From contig CM040085.1 of NCBI GenBank assembly GCA_022496805.1, positions 45,537,811 to 45,601,810 on the forward strand: 64,000 nt of DNA, read 5' to 3'. The notes beneath the pieces are model-generated. The model saw only the letters and a program-made list of their open reading frames with translations, was not told where the DNA came from and made no database searches. Below, one piece after another: positions 45,360 through 56,789 of this stretch. This DNA is from Pohlia nutans (Eukaryota; Streptophyta; Bryopsida; Bryales; Mniaceae). Positions within the stretch are counted from its first letter, which is position 1. Every line of letters starts with the position of its first letter. A program made the position numbers and the translations under genes.

Positions 45360-46924
45360 TTTTATTATTATTATTATTATTATTATATTTGTATTCTTCT
45401 ATTCTGTTGGTATTGATTGGTTATTTTCTATACGTCTTTTATGTAGGAGGATTGATCCTGCGTATTGTATGGCAATAGTGTTTATTGTTTTGAATGTATG
45501 TTTTATAGAGGTTTCACAGAGGTTGAATTTTGCTTCAAGTTGTTTCATTGAGGGAGTGTGTGCGGTTCCTCGAGTTCCAGTTGTGATGACTATGAGTGGA
45601 TCTACTTTCCATCCGTGTTGGATGATACTATTAATTAGTGGTTGATATTTTATTATTTTTTGGCCAATTGTTATTGGTGAGAATCTATCGTTAGCGTAGG
45701 TGAATTCAATGAATTGTACTGTAAGATTGTCTTCGGGGTTTAGTGGCAGGGTACTATGGTATGGTAGGCCTTTGATGCAAAGGATGTCTAATTTAAATCT
45801 GGCGCTACAGTGGCATCTTTGTTGACCACATGTGCATGGTAGTAGCCATGGGGGTACTGTATTTTCTTGTGGGTTGTTATTAAAAGTGCCTGCATTCATG
45901 AGGGTGAAGCATCTTGATTTTTTTGACGATAGGATTATTTTCTTAATTCCCATACTGCTTTGTTATGTCTTTTGGTTCCGAGGGCATGTATATGATGTTT
46001 GCATAAAAGAAGTACATGAAGCCATGTATCTGCGTCTTGTGAGTTACAGATGTGGCATGTTTCTGAGGGGAATCTTTGAATACCGATGAAGAGTTGTTTC
46101 CTAGCTTGTCCCATATATTGGCCAGTACGGAATTTTAACAGGCTTGTTTTTTGTAAGTCTGATATTGCTGGGTTGTTCCAGAAGTCGCTGGACAATTTGT
46201 TATTTATAATGGGATTCATTGTCCATTTGTTAATGTTGGGGAGTTGTTCTGCTAATATTTCTAGATTGTTTCACGGTCATATTTAGTGATGTATTTTTTT
46301 AGGCACTTGACTGGGCCTTTGTCTGGTCTTTTTCTAGGGCCCGACCAAGTGTCTTTTTGGAAGTAATATGGTGTTGTGTGTGCAAATTCATATGGTTTGG
46401 TGACAAATTGGTAGTCTCTTTTCTTGGTGCCTTCTTTTGCAAGTTGGTATGCTTGTTCGTTTCCGTCAATTTTGGCGTCTACTTTTACTTTGTATATTGT
46501 GGTGGGTTGTGTACGTCTTTTTAGCATCCCTATCATATTTGTTAGGATGGTTTTATCGGCATGATTTTTATGTTGGGTTGGATGTTTTAGTTGTGTGTTT
46601 AGAACATATATGTAGTTCAGGCAATCTGTGAAGATGTGTGCGGGTTCGTTTGAATGTGGTGGTGATTAGTGTGAGTGTTTCATGTATGGCCATTAATTCG
46701 GCTCTGAAGCACGCTTGTAGGCCTGGTAGTCTTTTTGATATTTGCATTTCCATTTTTGATGGATTATAAATTCCATAGCCTGCTTTTTCTTTTTTCCAGT
46801 GTCCATTTCCATCTTCTTTTGGTGGTACAAAGGATCCATTCGTGTAGTAGTTGTATTGTGGTGGGAATTTTAATATTGTGTCCCACAAGTACACTATTCT
46901 TGTAAACTTTGTAACCATTGCCAC
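45360..46924 (-). pseudogene. 5'-truncated LINE with RNase H and CCHC end, TAA-type tail
   Basis: Minus strand. The frame opens near 46924 with an RNase H domain (YYTNGSFV, where TDGS is usual; FRAELMAI; IFTDCLNY after a frame change). Then comes a linker with YQLAKEGTKKRDYQF and SLLKFRTGQYMGQARK. A zinc-knuckle-like CHICNSQDADTWLHVLLLC follows, and a C-terminal extension (CTCGQQRCHCSARF, VITTGTRGTAHTPS) ends at 45399. At least three frameshifts (near 46640, 46265, 45945) break it. Directly after the stop lies a tail of TAA-type triplets (45360-45395). RNase H plus such a tail points to an I-like clade rather than the usual plant L1. The RT part is missing by 5' truncation. Confidence 0.75.
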
Positions 46925-47104
46925 TAACGACTAACAACTATTCAACGTAGAAACCATCCACGTCCCATCACCATTTTAGGAATCCAAATAATTACAGCCC
47001 TAATATTCACTTCACTCCTAACTCACCCTCTCACATAAATTGTGCGTTCCCATAAAATATTGAAAATTATGACATTGAATATACTTATACTATCTATTAC
47101 TTAA

Positions 47105-47426
47105 CCCCTAAACGTACCAACCCTTTGAACAGAAGTAGATGCTAGCCTCAAAAATAGATATCAGCGTGGCTCAAATGTACATGAGGTGTACATGAAAGGA
47201 CTATTGCAAGCATAAAATCTACCCGACAAATTTGACATACTTGCAATTAGTGGCCTCTTCAATATTATCAACAGCTCCCCATCACAAGAGATTTATTGTA
47301 ATTGGTAGAGAATTTAATAGGCTTACAAAGGTGACGTGCATGAAAATCATCCGAGGTTGTATGAAAAAGTTGCAAGGCTTTGAATCTATTTGTGATTCAG
47401 TTTCTGAACGCTAGGACGTTTAGGGG
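47105..47426 (+). mobile_element. TTAA-type MITE, 322 bp, cleanest copy
   Basis: Begins CCCCTAAACGTACC and ends GGACGTTTAGGGG, an 11-bp perfect inverted match. TTAA stands on both sides (47101-47104, 47427-47430). Interior differs from subfamilies B-E. Confidence 0.9.
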
Positions 47427-47430
47427 TTAA

Positions 47431-48362
47431 GGCATCATCGTACCTTCTAAATCCTCATCCAACTACTCAAAACCATCTACATTTCCAATTGTGCTCTCTT
47501 TCACATTAAAAAACCACCAATACAAACCAAATATCAAAGTCTTACGACTAATACATTATTGTGCTCTCTTACCACTAACAAAGCACATTATAGACCACAC
47601 TAAAACAATACATATGGATCAACGCTGCAAAAAACAAAACAGGAAGGAAGGAAGGAAGGAAAAGAAAAAAAGAAAAAAAGAAAAAAACTAAGAAAACTCC
47701 AAAACCTTATGATAAGCAACAGTTCTACTTTATCCACCCGACACAACTTGAACAATAAACACGTTGCATTCTCAAACATGAATAAACACCACATAAATGT
47801 CTACAATCAGAAACATAACCACGATCGTCAAAATTCAAATATATGAAATAACAAACAAGTTTGTTCCAAGAAAGTCTAACCACCAACCCAACACAACAAC
47901 ATCCAAAAAATCATCACTTGGCAAACACCAAGACATTGTGATTTCAATTCGCGAGTAAAATTTTTTTTTTTCGTGAGAGCCTCACGATTCTCACTGTGGA
48001 TTACGGGATGGGATATATAAAAACTACATCGCAAAGTATTGAATCACAAGCTCACACTTTGACACCCCGTAATGAGAAGTCTCAGATTGAATCAAGTTCT
48101 TGAATTAGTAGCTAGTTCATTGGTGATGTACCAAATGGCTATTTATATTTTGAAAAAAAATCATTTTTTACACTACAAATATTTGTCAATTACCAAACTA
48201 AAACATTTGATTTAAAAAAAAAACCATTTGAGAGACAAACTCATCCACAATTGTATAATAAATACTTCTTAAACAAATTATTTTAAATCCTTAGAAGTGT
48301 AAGAAATATCATTGAAATTGCGTCAATGTAACATTGTTTAAGAAAAGTGTGAACAATTTTGT
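47431..48362. other. AT-rich noncoding stretch
   Basis: Contains a short (GGAA)n/(AAAG)n purine run at 47641-47690 and nothing else that could be named. Small open frames lack motifs. Confidence 0.4.
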
Positions 48363-48366
48363 CTAA

Positions 48367-49077
48367 CCCCTAATCACCCAAACGACCATTTCTCTTTCGC
48401 AACACATTTTTTACAGCCTTCCTAAGGTGATTTTTTTTTTTCAAAGAGATCAAGTCTACTTTCCAATCCAATTTGAATAATGTCAGTCCAAGTTAAAATT
48501 CATTTTAGAGAAACTTTAAAAGACAAACACCTCAACAATGCCATAGAGTGAAAATAATTACTATTTGGAGAAAGTAACGTAGCGGAAGGGCAGGTTCACG
48601 ACTTGTGTCAAATAATTAATGTGTTTTTTAAAATAAAGTTCGGCACTTCAAATATTTCCTAAAATACTTGTTTTTTCTTTTGCAGTTTTTTAAAAAGTAA
48701 AGTTCTTAAAATTCCAGAATTCTATATTTAGAATATTTTGATGTTATCATAATCAAAGTTTTTCTATCTTTCTTTGAATAGAATATGTTATATAATTTTA
48801 ACCAATCATACAAAATCTCAATTTAAAAATTTATAATTGTAATTTTAGTAAATTTTTAAAATGAAATGGTTTTATAACACTCTAAGTTTTGTCCAATACT
48901 CCCTTTGTACCATAATACGCTTTATGTTTGCTCAAAATACTACTCCTACTTACTTAAAGTCCACACCATTGTGCTCAAGGTCCACACCGTTGCATTGGAA
49001 CATTGAAGTTAAGTCTTCTATTTCACGGTACATAAAGTATATCATGGGGATAGAGGAGTACCTCAAGGTTTTAAGGA
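48367..49077 (+). mobile_element. TTAA-type MITE, subfamily D, carrying a Stowaway MITE
   Basis: Begins CCCCTAATCACCCAAACGACC after CTAA (48363-48366) and is homologous to 8463-9004. Its right end is split. After TTTTGTCCAATA comes the Stowaway element 48899-49058, and then the sequence resumes with CCTCAAGGTTTTAAGGA before TTAA (49078-49081). Near 48590 it contains a stretch recalling the GGAAGGCAGG MITE end. Confidence 0.72.
48899..49058. mobile_element. Stowaway MITE, 160 bp, nested
   Basis: Ends CTCCCTTTGTACCATAATA and, inverted, CTCCTCTATCCCCATGATA, flanked by TA (48897-48898, 49059-49060). It sits inside a TTAA-type MITE and is therefore younger than that copy. Confidence 0.82.
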
Positions 49078-49508
49078 TTAAGCAAAACCATATAAGCAAA
49101 ATGGTGTACGTAAAACTATGTAGACAAACATTTGTGTAGCAAAACTGTACCATATGCAAAACCATGTAAGCGATAGCATCCAAGAAAAAAAAAATTGCAA
49201 ATGGAAAATGTGGATGAAAATGGCAGATAAAACTTATGGATGAAGACAATGGATGAAAATACATGGATGAACATTCGGATGAAGAAACTCATGAAAATAT
49301 ATGCATGAAACAAGCAGCAACCATGTGTACAGCAACCATTCCAGGCAACCAACAATCCTCCATGCCCGCACATATGACACCTAGGCATTGCGGTCAACAC
49401 TCCACGTTTCAGAGCAAAAAATATTCCACTTGAGGACAAAAAAACACTACATTTTAGGAGGAAAATTGATTTTGGATTGATTTTGAAAGAAGGAGGATGA
49501 CGACAGGT

Positions 49509-49561
49509 CGCTTTGTCTCCTCGCCGGATTCCAGCGCGGAACGGTCGAGTGAGACAAAGCG
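49509..49561. repeat. Small hairpin
   Basis: CGCTTTGTCTC at 49509-49519 pairs perfectly with GAGACAAAGCG at 49551-49561 across a G+C-rich loop. Flanks are AT-rich. The rest of 49082-49580 shows no recognisable gene or repeat. Confidence 0.7.
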
Positions 49562-49580
49562 TCTTGCATTGTATAATAGA

Positions 49581-49773
49581 TTAGTTGTTTATCTACCAAA
49601 AAAAACCTCATGTGCTACTAGCCCTGTGTGAAAAGGGCCTGTTAATTGGGACTTTCGAGCAAAGCTGCTGAAGATGAAAATTTGTGGTGGCCGCATCACT
49701 CCCTCATCCACATCCCACAAAGCATTAGTCACTTTTGCATTTCTTAATGAGTAGGCTAGAATCGATCGTGGCT
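49581..49773 (-). repeat. Inverted segmental repeat, copy 1
   Basis: An inverted, almost identical copy of 59014-59203 (shared GCGGCCACCACAAATTTTC in inverse, CATCCACATCCCACAAAGC). It ends exactly where the tandem array begins. It flanks the lipase-GTPase gene on one side, with the partner on the other. Confidence 0.88.
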
Positions 49774-50785
49774 GCCTAAATTTTCCGATAAATGAGGTCT
49801 GACTTCTAATTTAACCCTTTAATGTCCCGATTCAACTCTGTTTTCAAATAAGCGTTATAAAATGTTTGAAAGAAACCAAAAACGGGGTTGATGGTCAAAA
49901 CAAAGTTGTAAATGTCAATATGAAGATCACATATGTACGGTTGGATTTATTCTATTTGTATTTAATATTTTTAAATTAATATTGCAAGGTTTTCTTTTGA
50001 AATTCAATTTTATATCCCAAATTAGCACAAAAAATTTAAAACTATAGAAATGAAATTGGAATAACATGCACTTTGAGATGGTATGGTTTCCATTATTTGA
50101 TTCTCCTTATTTTGGAAAATCATATTTAAGGTCCCACTTTTTGAACTAAGAATGAAACTTGACATAAACCATTTCTGTTGTTTTTCTAAAAATCACAATA
50201 ACCTATTTTGAAGATCCAAACCGAACAAAAGATAGTCAACTTGTTGAAGAACCAAAAGAAATTTTGGTGGATGAAAATTGTCTAATTTTGGATGAGAATC
50301 CAGCAGTTTCAATCTGTGCGTCGTCCACATAGTGGACGCTGGCACGTTAAAGGGTTAAGTGACCTGACTGAAGTTTGATAATGGAAGAAATCAACTGGAA
50401 TAGACAATCGGTATACAGAACTCCGATAATTGAGGTGTGACCTCTAATAAGTGACCTGTCTGTAGTTTGATAATGGATGAAATTACTGGAATAGACAATC
50501 GGTATACTTAACTCCGATAATTGAGTTGTGACCTCTAATAACTGAGCTGTCTGTAGTTTGATAATCGAAGAAATCAACTGGAATAGACAATCGGTATACA
50601 GAACGCCGATAACTGAGGTGTGACCTCTAATATGTAAGCTGTCTGTAGTTTGATAATGAAAGAAATTACTGGAATAGACAATCGGTATACTGAACTCCGA
50701 TACTTGAGGTGTGACCTCTAATAAGTTAGCCGTCTATAGTTTGATAATCGAAGAAATCACTGGAATAGACAATCGGTATAGTACG
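49774..50785 (+). repeat. 91-94-bp tandem array, about six units, interrupted
   Basis: Units begin at 49784, 50423, 50514, 50606 and 50697 (CCGATA with TGAGG). The first unit is split by the MITE at 49815-50354; the split point is CTTCTAATTTAA then GTGACCTGACTG. Unit content matches 43820-44085. Its left border cuts off the segmental repeat 49581-49773. Confidence 0.9.
49815..50354 (+). mobile_element. TTAA-type MITE, subfamily E, complete (540 bp)
   Basis: Begins CCCTTTAATGTCCCG and ends GGCACGTTAAAGGG, with TTAA duplicated on both sides (49811-49814, 50355-50358). It is inserted in a tandem-array unit. The homologous unit at 43820 has the single uninterrupted TTAA (43846-43849), so insertion and 4-bp duplication are directly demonstrated. 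Confidence 0.93.
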
Positions 50786-50942
50786 ACTTGATTTAGAGCA
50801 TCTCCACTAGCACTGTGGATTGCAACCCCACGCGCCTGAGGAATGCGGGGGGCGGGGGGCTATTCAGAGAAATTCCTTTCGGTACTGCAGATGAATAATG
50901 CACAGACGACTCTTTCAATTCGCAGGCTTGGCAAGCTAAGCT

Positions 50943-51544
50943 ACGACCATATTCGCAGTTACGATTCTACGACCCGGCAACTGAACGTGTGTGCAGGCAT
51001 GTAACCTAGAAACCAAGTGCGATGCAGAGTGATCAGGCATTGCATATGGTTTGATAATTGCTCCCACGACGAGCTAGTTAGGACCACCACTTAGCCTCCG
51101 CGGCCTGCCGTGTTTGTTTCTTGATATATGTGCTCCTCCACCAGGCTAGCTGGGGTTGAAAGTGTTAGCCCTCCGCTCCCTGAGGGTTTACAGGTTTGCT
51201 TCGCCTTTGCTTCGATGCGTAATCGCTAGCTTGCTCACCACAATCGCATGCCTTGATTTGGCACCGGTCTTCGCGAGTGGCGCCGCACGCCCGTTAATGG
51301 TTGCTCCTCGATCGATCCGCGTGCACTGCAAACGGACGGACGTTTTCCGATCCGATCCGATCCTTTAACGACTCAACATCGATCGGCCGTGTTTCCGGCG
51401 CAAAGGAGGAGCTTTCTCAAGTGCGAGCTTGCCGCGTCGACTTCCTGAAGCCTAATTTCTGCTTTCTTGGAACTAATTTTGTTTAGTCGTCTGGAATAGA
51501 TTCACGGGATTTTTGGGTCAAGCTCCGATCACCTGCAGGTTCTT
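50943..51544 (+). promoter_or_regulatory. 5' flank and probable leader of the lipase-GTPase gene
   Basis: 50943-51345 is shared almost unchanged, inverted, with 31123-31527. Homology then resumes in pieces up to the ATG (CGATCGGCC, TTCCGGCGCAA, GATTCACGGGA, CGATCACCTG). The region is much richer in G+C than its surroundings and has a G-rich run near 50846. It should contain promoter and 5' UTR. No precise TATA position is claimed. Confidence 0.55.
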
Positions 51545-54500
51545 ATGGCGACTTCTCCACCACGACTGTCCTCGCAATCAGATGGTGGGAACTTTTGCGA
51601 TAGTGATGACGTTCTTCGTGCTTATCACTGTGCGGGTGCTGTCTACTTAGATACGGTCGAGGACATCCAGACCCATTTGGAATCGTACTCCCTAAAGTTT
51701 GATCGGGTGCATGTCTCTAACAGAAATTCAGAGGACTTGTCGAAGATCCTTGTTGCTTATACTCCAGATGCTATTTTTATCGCTTTTCGACGCCCTGTTA
51801 GGTTTGATGGTAATATTCCTCTGTATAGAGAGATGGAGAAACGGTGTTATTCGGACGGTGGCAATGCTCAGACGGATGTTTTTATGAGACCTCATTTCTA
51901 TCTTATTATAATAGAACTGCTTCGGTCTGGGAAGCGGATTGTCTTTTGTGGACACCGGATCGGTGGAACTGTGTCGCATATGGTGCTGCTGCGATTTTGG
52001 AATCATCTTTTTTCAGCGTCTTTTGATCATGTAAGCATCGTCATTTGTATGATGTGTATGGTTCAGTTGTCTTGTGACTGGTTTAAGTATTTAAAATCAT
52101 GTTTGAAGTCTTGCTGGCATTGATTGTGCATTGCTGTTTGTTGGCATGTTCATAATTAGTGTGTACCGGAGTATTATTTTGTTAGATATGTGATTTGTTG
52201 TCTGGAATGTCTTGTGTTGCATTTTGGTTTTCTAGCCATATCAAGGGTTTCATTATGCCATACGTGTTATCGTTGCAGTCTAATTTATATTCCGGTGCTA
52301 AAGCAATGTCGATTGCATTTGGAGTGCCACCGATGTGTTATGGAGCCGACGCTGATAAAGTTAATCGCAACCCAGCTTTGAAGAAACGATTTTTAAATTA
52401 CGTTCTACCCAATGACCCTATAATGTCCCAATTTGTCTCTGCATCAACGTCAAAGCGACATTGTTCGATTGGCCATCTAGTAGGGGAAATCGTGAAATTG
52501 ACAGGGAAGGATAGAGATAAAACAAGAGCGATCTGGAAGTTTGAAGATTATGTTGGTATGTATGGAGATGCATTAAAGGAGTTGATTGCCTTGATTCCCT
52601 CGCCTACTCAAATCCAGTCCCTTGGGTGTTCCGTTCGAGGTCCCTCATTATCTTCAATCATGGAACTTGTGGTATCTACACCAACCCCTGAGGTAAGTGT
52701 CTTTTTTTCCCGTCTTTGTAGTGTACATTGGTTGATAGGAATTGGCTGTATGTTCAGTAGATTTCGATACATAGTCTTTTCTTTAGGTGTATTGTTGTCA
52801 TGTTGGTTTTAAAACTCAGTTTAAAACATATTTTATTTATTCTGGGAATTAGTTTGGTCAGAGGAGTTTTGTATGGTTTCCTTGTAACAATCCACTGTTA
52901 TTCCGTGTTAGTTTCACTTTTTCTACCCATTCTCAGAACTAAAAATTGGGAAATTTCTATTTGCAAGTAGGTACTTATGCTTCACCCGGTGATTTGGGCA
53001 CATGTCTAATTTTTTTATTATAGGAAGTTGCATTTTTGACCCTCGTTGATATGAATTTATCTCTAGGCGGGGAACGAGAGGGTTGAATTGACTCCCTTCG
53101 ACTGAAAGAGAATGTTGTATTGACATTTGTGACGATTTGTACTGTAGGTCACAAGCGCTCAATGGTTAAAGTCGGATACAGGAGTGCGTTTCATAGAGAT
53201 TTGTGGAAAGAATCTCTTGTTTCATCGTGGGGTGCGCTTGAATGACTTGTATTCTTTGAAAATCCAGGAGCTCACAGACGATAAGATTTTGATTATGGAC
53301 ACTAAAACTGAAAGATCTGAGAATGATACAGTGAATTGTATTATTGTCAGAACAGCGTTCGGAGCAGCAAATTGCATGGTGACTCAGGTCAGGTTTGTGT
53401 CTCACGGTGTTAACTAGGACATCTCGAGAATGGGGTAGGTAAATTGCTAATTGTGATCAACTACGATAATAACTCTAATGTTTTTCTTCATTTCTATGTA
53501 CACTATAATTTACAAAAAAAAAGTTCTCAAAAAAATGATAGGAAAGAATTGAGAATGACCCTCGAAAATGAGAAAAATTGCTTGTCCTTTAAGAATTAAT
53601 GGTCCCATTATTTGTAGTTCATAATAATGGTTTGGCACAAGGAGAAAGACAGTATATTTTCCTGGATGGTTGTCAAGAATCCGAAAATAAGTTATATGTT
53701 GCAAATAATTGATAACAATTGATCTTGCAAACTTTGCCTGTGTAGGTCTTCCTGCATCATGTGAGCAGTATGGGAGTTCGCAATTTACTCCTCAAAGTTG
53801 TACAGTCGTTGATGGCAATATCATGTCCACCCAATCCGGTTCCTTTCAGTGAACCTGTGCTCAAGAAATTGGACGACATTGTTCAGTGTGAGTGGTGTTC
53901 TAATACTTCCTACATTATCCCCTAAAGGACTATGAGACCCAAATTGGGTCTCATGTTTTTTTAAGCAGTTTTGAATATTTCCTATGTGTTCCATTTGTTC
54001 AAATTTGTTTAATTTTTGACCATAACATGCAATGCTCTTCGCTAATTCCGGTAGAATAAAATCTGGTCCTATTTGAACTATATTTTCACAATTTACAGTT
54101 TTTTGAATTTGTCATTTTAAACCATGAATCATTGGTCCTCTAGGGGTTATATTGTTCCTAGAATATGTGATTCACTCTTTAAGACTTCTATTTCATTTGC
54201 CAATACTCTAATACATTAGTTGGTGTGAAATTATATGTCCTTACAATGAAAATTATATTATAGATTAACATTGTGCTAAATTTAGTGGCATCTCCTGCTT
54301 GGGAATGGTTTCAAAGTTTGTTGCTACAACGTATTGAAAAACAATATCACCAGCTTATACTAGTTCATTTACTTAAAATATTCATCCCATAACTAGGATT
54401 TGTCTAAATATATGGAGACATGGTGTGAATATTCCCACTTTTACTTTGCATTGAAGAGTTTGTTCCATTCCAGGAGTATCTTTAATGGTGATTGCAGATA

Positions 54501-56715
54501 AGAGTAATTCCCATAGTGATTTGATGTCCATTTGCATGTCGTAAATGTCTACAAGCATATTGTTGTTTTCACTGAAATTGTTATGTTGTCCCAGGTGTAC
54601 CTCGTTACAAAAATGTGGAGTTGTCTACTCTTCTAAAGAAGAGTACGGGGCAGAATTGTACTACAAGTTATTTTCTGAGTATCATGGATGAAGTGAACGA
54701 GATTGTTGCTGGGGTGATAGAGTTTCTAACTAGCAAGTAAGTTTTGATTTTTTCTATCATAATAAATTGACTGGAACATTGCACTAGGAATGGAAGAATA
54801 TTTTTTCTTCCCACAGTCTGAAATCGTTCCTTATTGCATGTTTAGCATATTAGTATGTGTCTGAGTTTTCTTAGGTGTGTTTTTGTGCAGGTTTATAATA
54901 GTTTATTCTGCATCTGATGCAAGGAAACAGTTATTTGGACTTGGTATTATTCTCATGGGCTTAGTTGCTCCAACTTCTGCATTGGGGGCATATATTCTGG
55001 ATAGTACAATTGTTGCTCGGTACGCCGGCTTTGCTTTGTTAGGCGGATCAGGGCTAGTGGGATTCAATATGCTTAGTCCTACTGAAGCAAAAATAGAATA
55101 CTCTGAATTTTTGAAATTAGCAAGTAACGAAGCAGATTTTGTTCCATCGTCTCCAATTGATCAGCCACGAAATTTGCCAGAGTTTGTCAAGGACAGTGAT
55201 ACTGAGACAAAACTTGAATGGGAGCTTCATTCAAAAGGTGGTACTTCACCCATCCTTCTCATCTTATTTATGGCTCGAACTACAAATTTGGTATTTGTTA
55301 TAATTTGACATAAGAGAACGGAAAAATAATTTTAGCAAATGCAGTATTTGAACTAAGGAGTGGAATAGGTGGACTTCAATGGATTCCTATATGTTTGTAA
55401 TGGGAAGTGGCGCATCTCATTTCTACCTAATCTATTAACTTGCATTGTTTCAGTTCATCGGAAGCAAAAACTCTTCAGGGATTATGAAAAGATAATGGGA
55501 TTCGATGCAAAGCTTTTAGATGATGCAACCCAAAAGACAAAGGAGAAACTGCTTGACAAAGTAGACATTGTGGTACATACCATTGATTTATTCAATGAAG
55601 AGGTGAGTGGAAAACGGTTCTTGGGTATTCATGGAGCGGAAGATGCTGGGAAGTCAACCTTCATCAAGGTTGGAACTTCATGATGATTTTAATATCTATA
55701 TTATCAGTGTGTGTAGATTCCACAAACTTGGTCAACATCATTGTCATGAGGGATTTCGGATTATTTTCATGACCCATATACCTGAAATATATTATGCTCT
55801 AGCATAGTAAAGATCTCAAGTGTTAGGATGTGAAAATTCACCAATGGTATTATCTGTTGTGGAGTTGATGAATATTTGAAATGCAACTAAATTAAAATTA
55901 TATCAATTCTGAAATTTGCAATTATCGACAATCATTTTTAACTTCTTTTGATTTATTTTGCAGAAAGCCCTTATGCGATGTAAACAAACAGTTGACTTAC
56001 CTAAGACAGGTATTCATGTGCATATTGATGCGGTGAAGTCCTACAAGCTGAATGACTCAACATGGCTGGTGGATTTTCCTGGCAGTAATGGTATCAACGA
56101 CTATGTTGATAGTTGGAAGAAATTTATGGCTCTTCCTAGTGCTTGTATCCTGCTTCTTCTTTTTAAGGTCCGTCCAAACCTTATGCATATCATAATCAAT
56201 ATTCTAAGCCTAATGCTTACATCTGAGTAATCTACTGGACACACTGGTGTACATGGTTAGCCGTGCAAGTGTGAAGCAATGTTGAACATGTTTTTTGTGA
56301 TTTAGTTTATTTACTTAATTATGTTTTGAAATAAATGAAAGAGACCTCATTGCAAAAGTTGTGGTTTTATTTTTAGTACAAGAGTGTAATGTTGCTTATC
56401 AATATGCAGGATGATATCAAAGAGGATCAGTGCCAAATGTATCAGAAGATGAAGGAGAAGCTAAAGACACACATCACGGTGGTGTTTAACAAAGTGGACA
56501 CAATAGTCACTCCACGTGAAGAAGCTACATATACGAAGGAACGTTGTACCCAGCTACGACACTTAGCCATGGAGAAACTTCATTGCAAAGGAGAGGATGT
56601 GCACTTTGCATGTTTAGAGCCTAAAGGGAAGAACCAGCTCGAGAAGTTGGAGAAGTTGAGGAAGGTGGGTGTTTTAGGTTTTGAAGAGCTTGCAGACAAA
56701 CTAATGTTAAAGTAA
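51545..56715 (+). CDS. Lipase-3-like / membrane hairpin / P-loop GTPase fusion protein, nine exons
   Basis: Exons 51545-52030, 52279-52692, 53148-53387, 53746-53887, 54595-54736, 54891-55237, 55454-55668, 55964-56167 and 56410-56715 join in phase at GT-AG borders into about 831 aa without stops. Residues 20-250 resemble a lipase class 3 alpha/beta-hydrolase (ILVAYTPDAIFIAF; MSIAFGVPPMCYGAD; LPNDPIMSQF). The nucleophile elbow reads GHRIGG (136-141), Arg instead of Ser, so hydrolase activity is unlikely. A beta-rich segment follows (RFIEICGKNLLF, IIVRTAFGAANCM). Two hydrophobic stretches at about 490-540 (GLGIILMGLVAPTSALGAYI; YAGFALLGGSGLVGF) suggest a membrane hairpin. The GTPase has G1 GAEDAGKST (about 651-659), G3 DFPG (about 698) and G4 NKVD (about 756), somewhat like IRG or dynamin-type GTPases. 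Function is unknown: perhaps a membrane-associated GTPase using a dead lipase fold for binding. A 5'-truncated tandem copy lies downstream. Confidence 0.82.
53919..54146 (+). mobile_element. TTAA-family MITE in intron 4, target TTAT
   Basis: Begins CCCCTAAAGGAC and ends GGTCCTCTAGGGG. The flanks are TTAT on both sides (53915-53918, 54147-54150). The downstream paralogous gene lacks it at the matching place (about 60815-60822), giving an empty site. It shows that the family can use a non-TTAA target. Confidence 0.88.
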
Positions 56716-56789
56716 TGTTAACCTCTAGAGGACAATTGTTTATATACATGTTAGACAATTGAGAATTCGAGTACGTTCCTAATAATCAA

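Noticed and set aside
43841..50577. Minus-strand frames across the 91-94-bp arrays (SSIIKLQTA repeats)
   Set aside because: The unit length is not a multiple of three and the frame changes between units, so protein repeats are not maintained.
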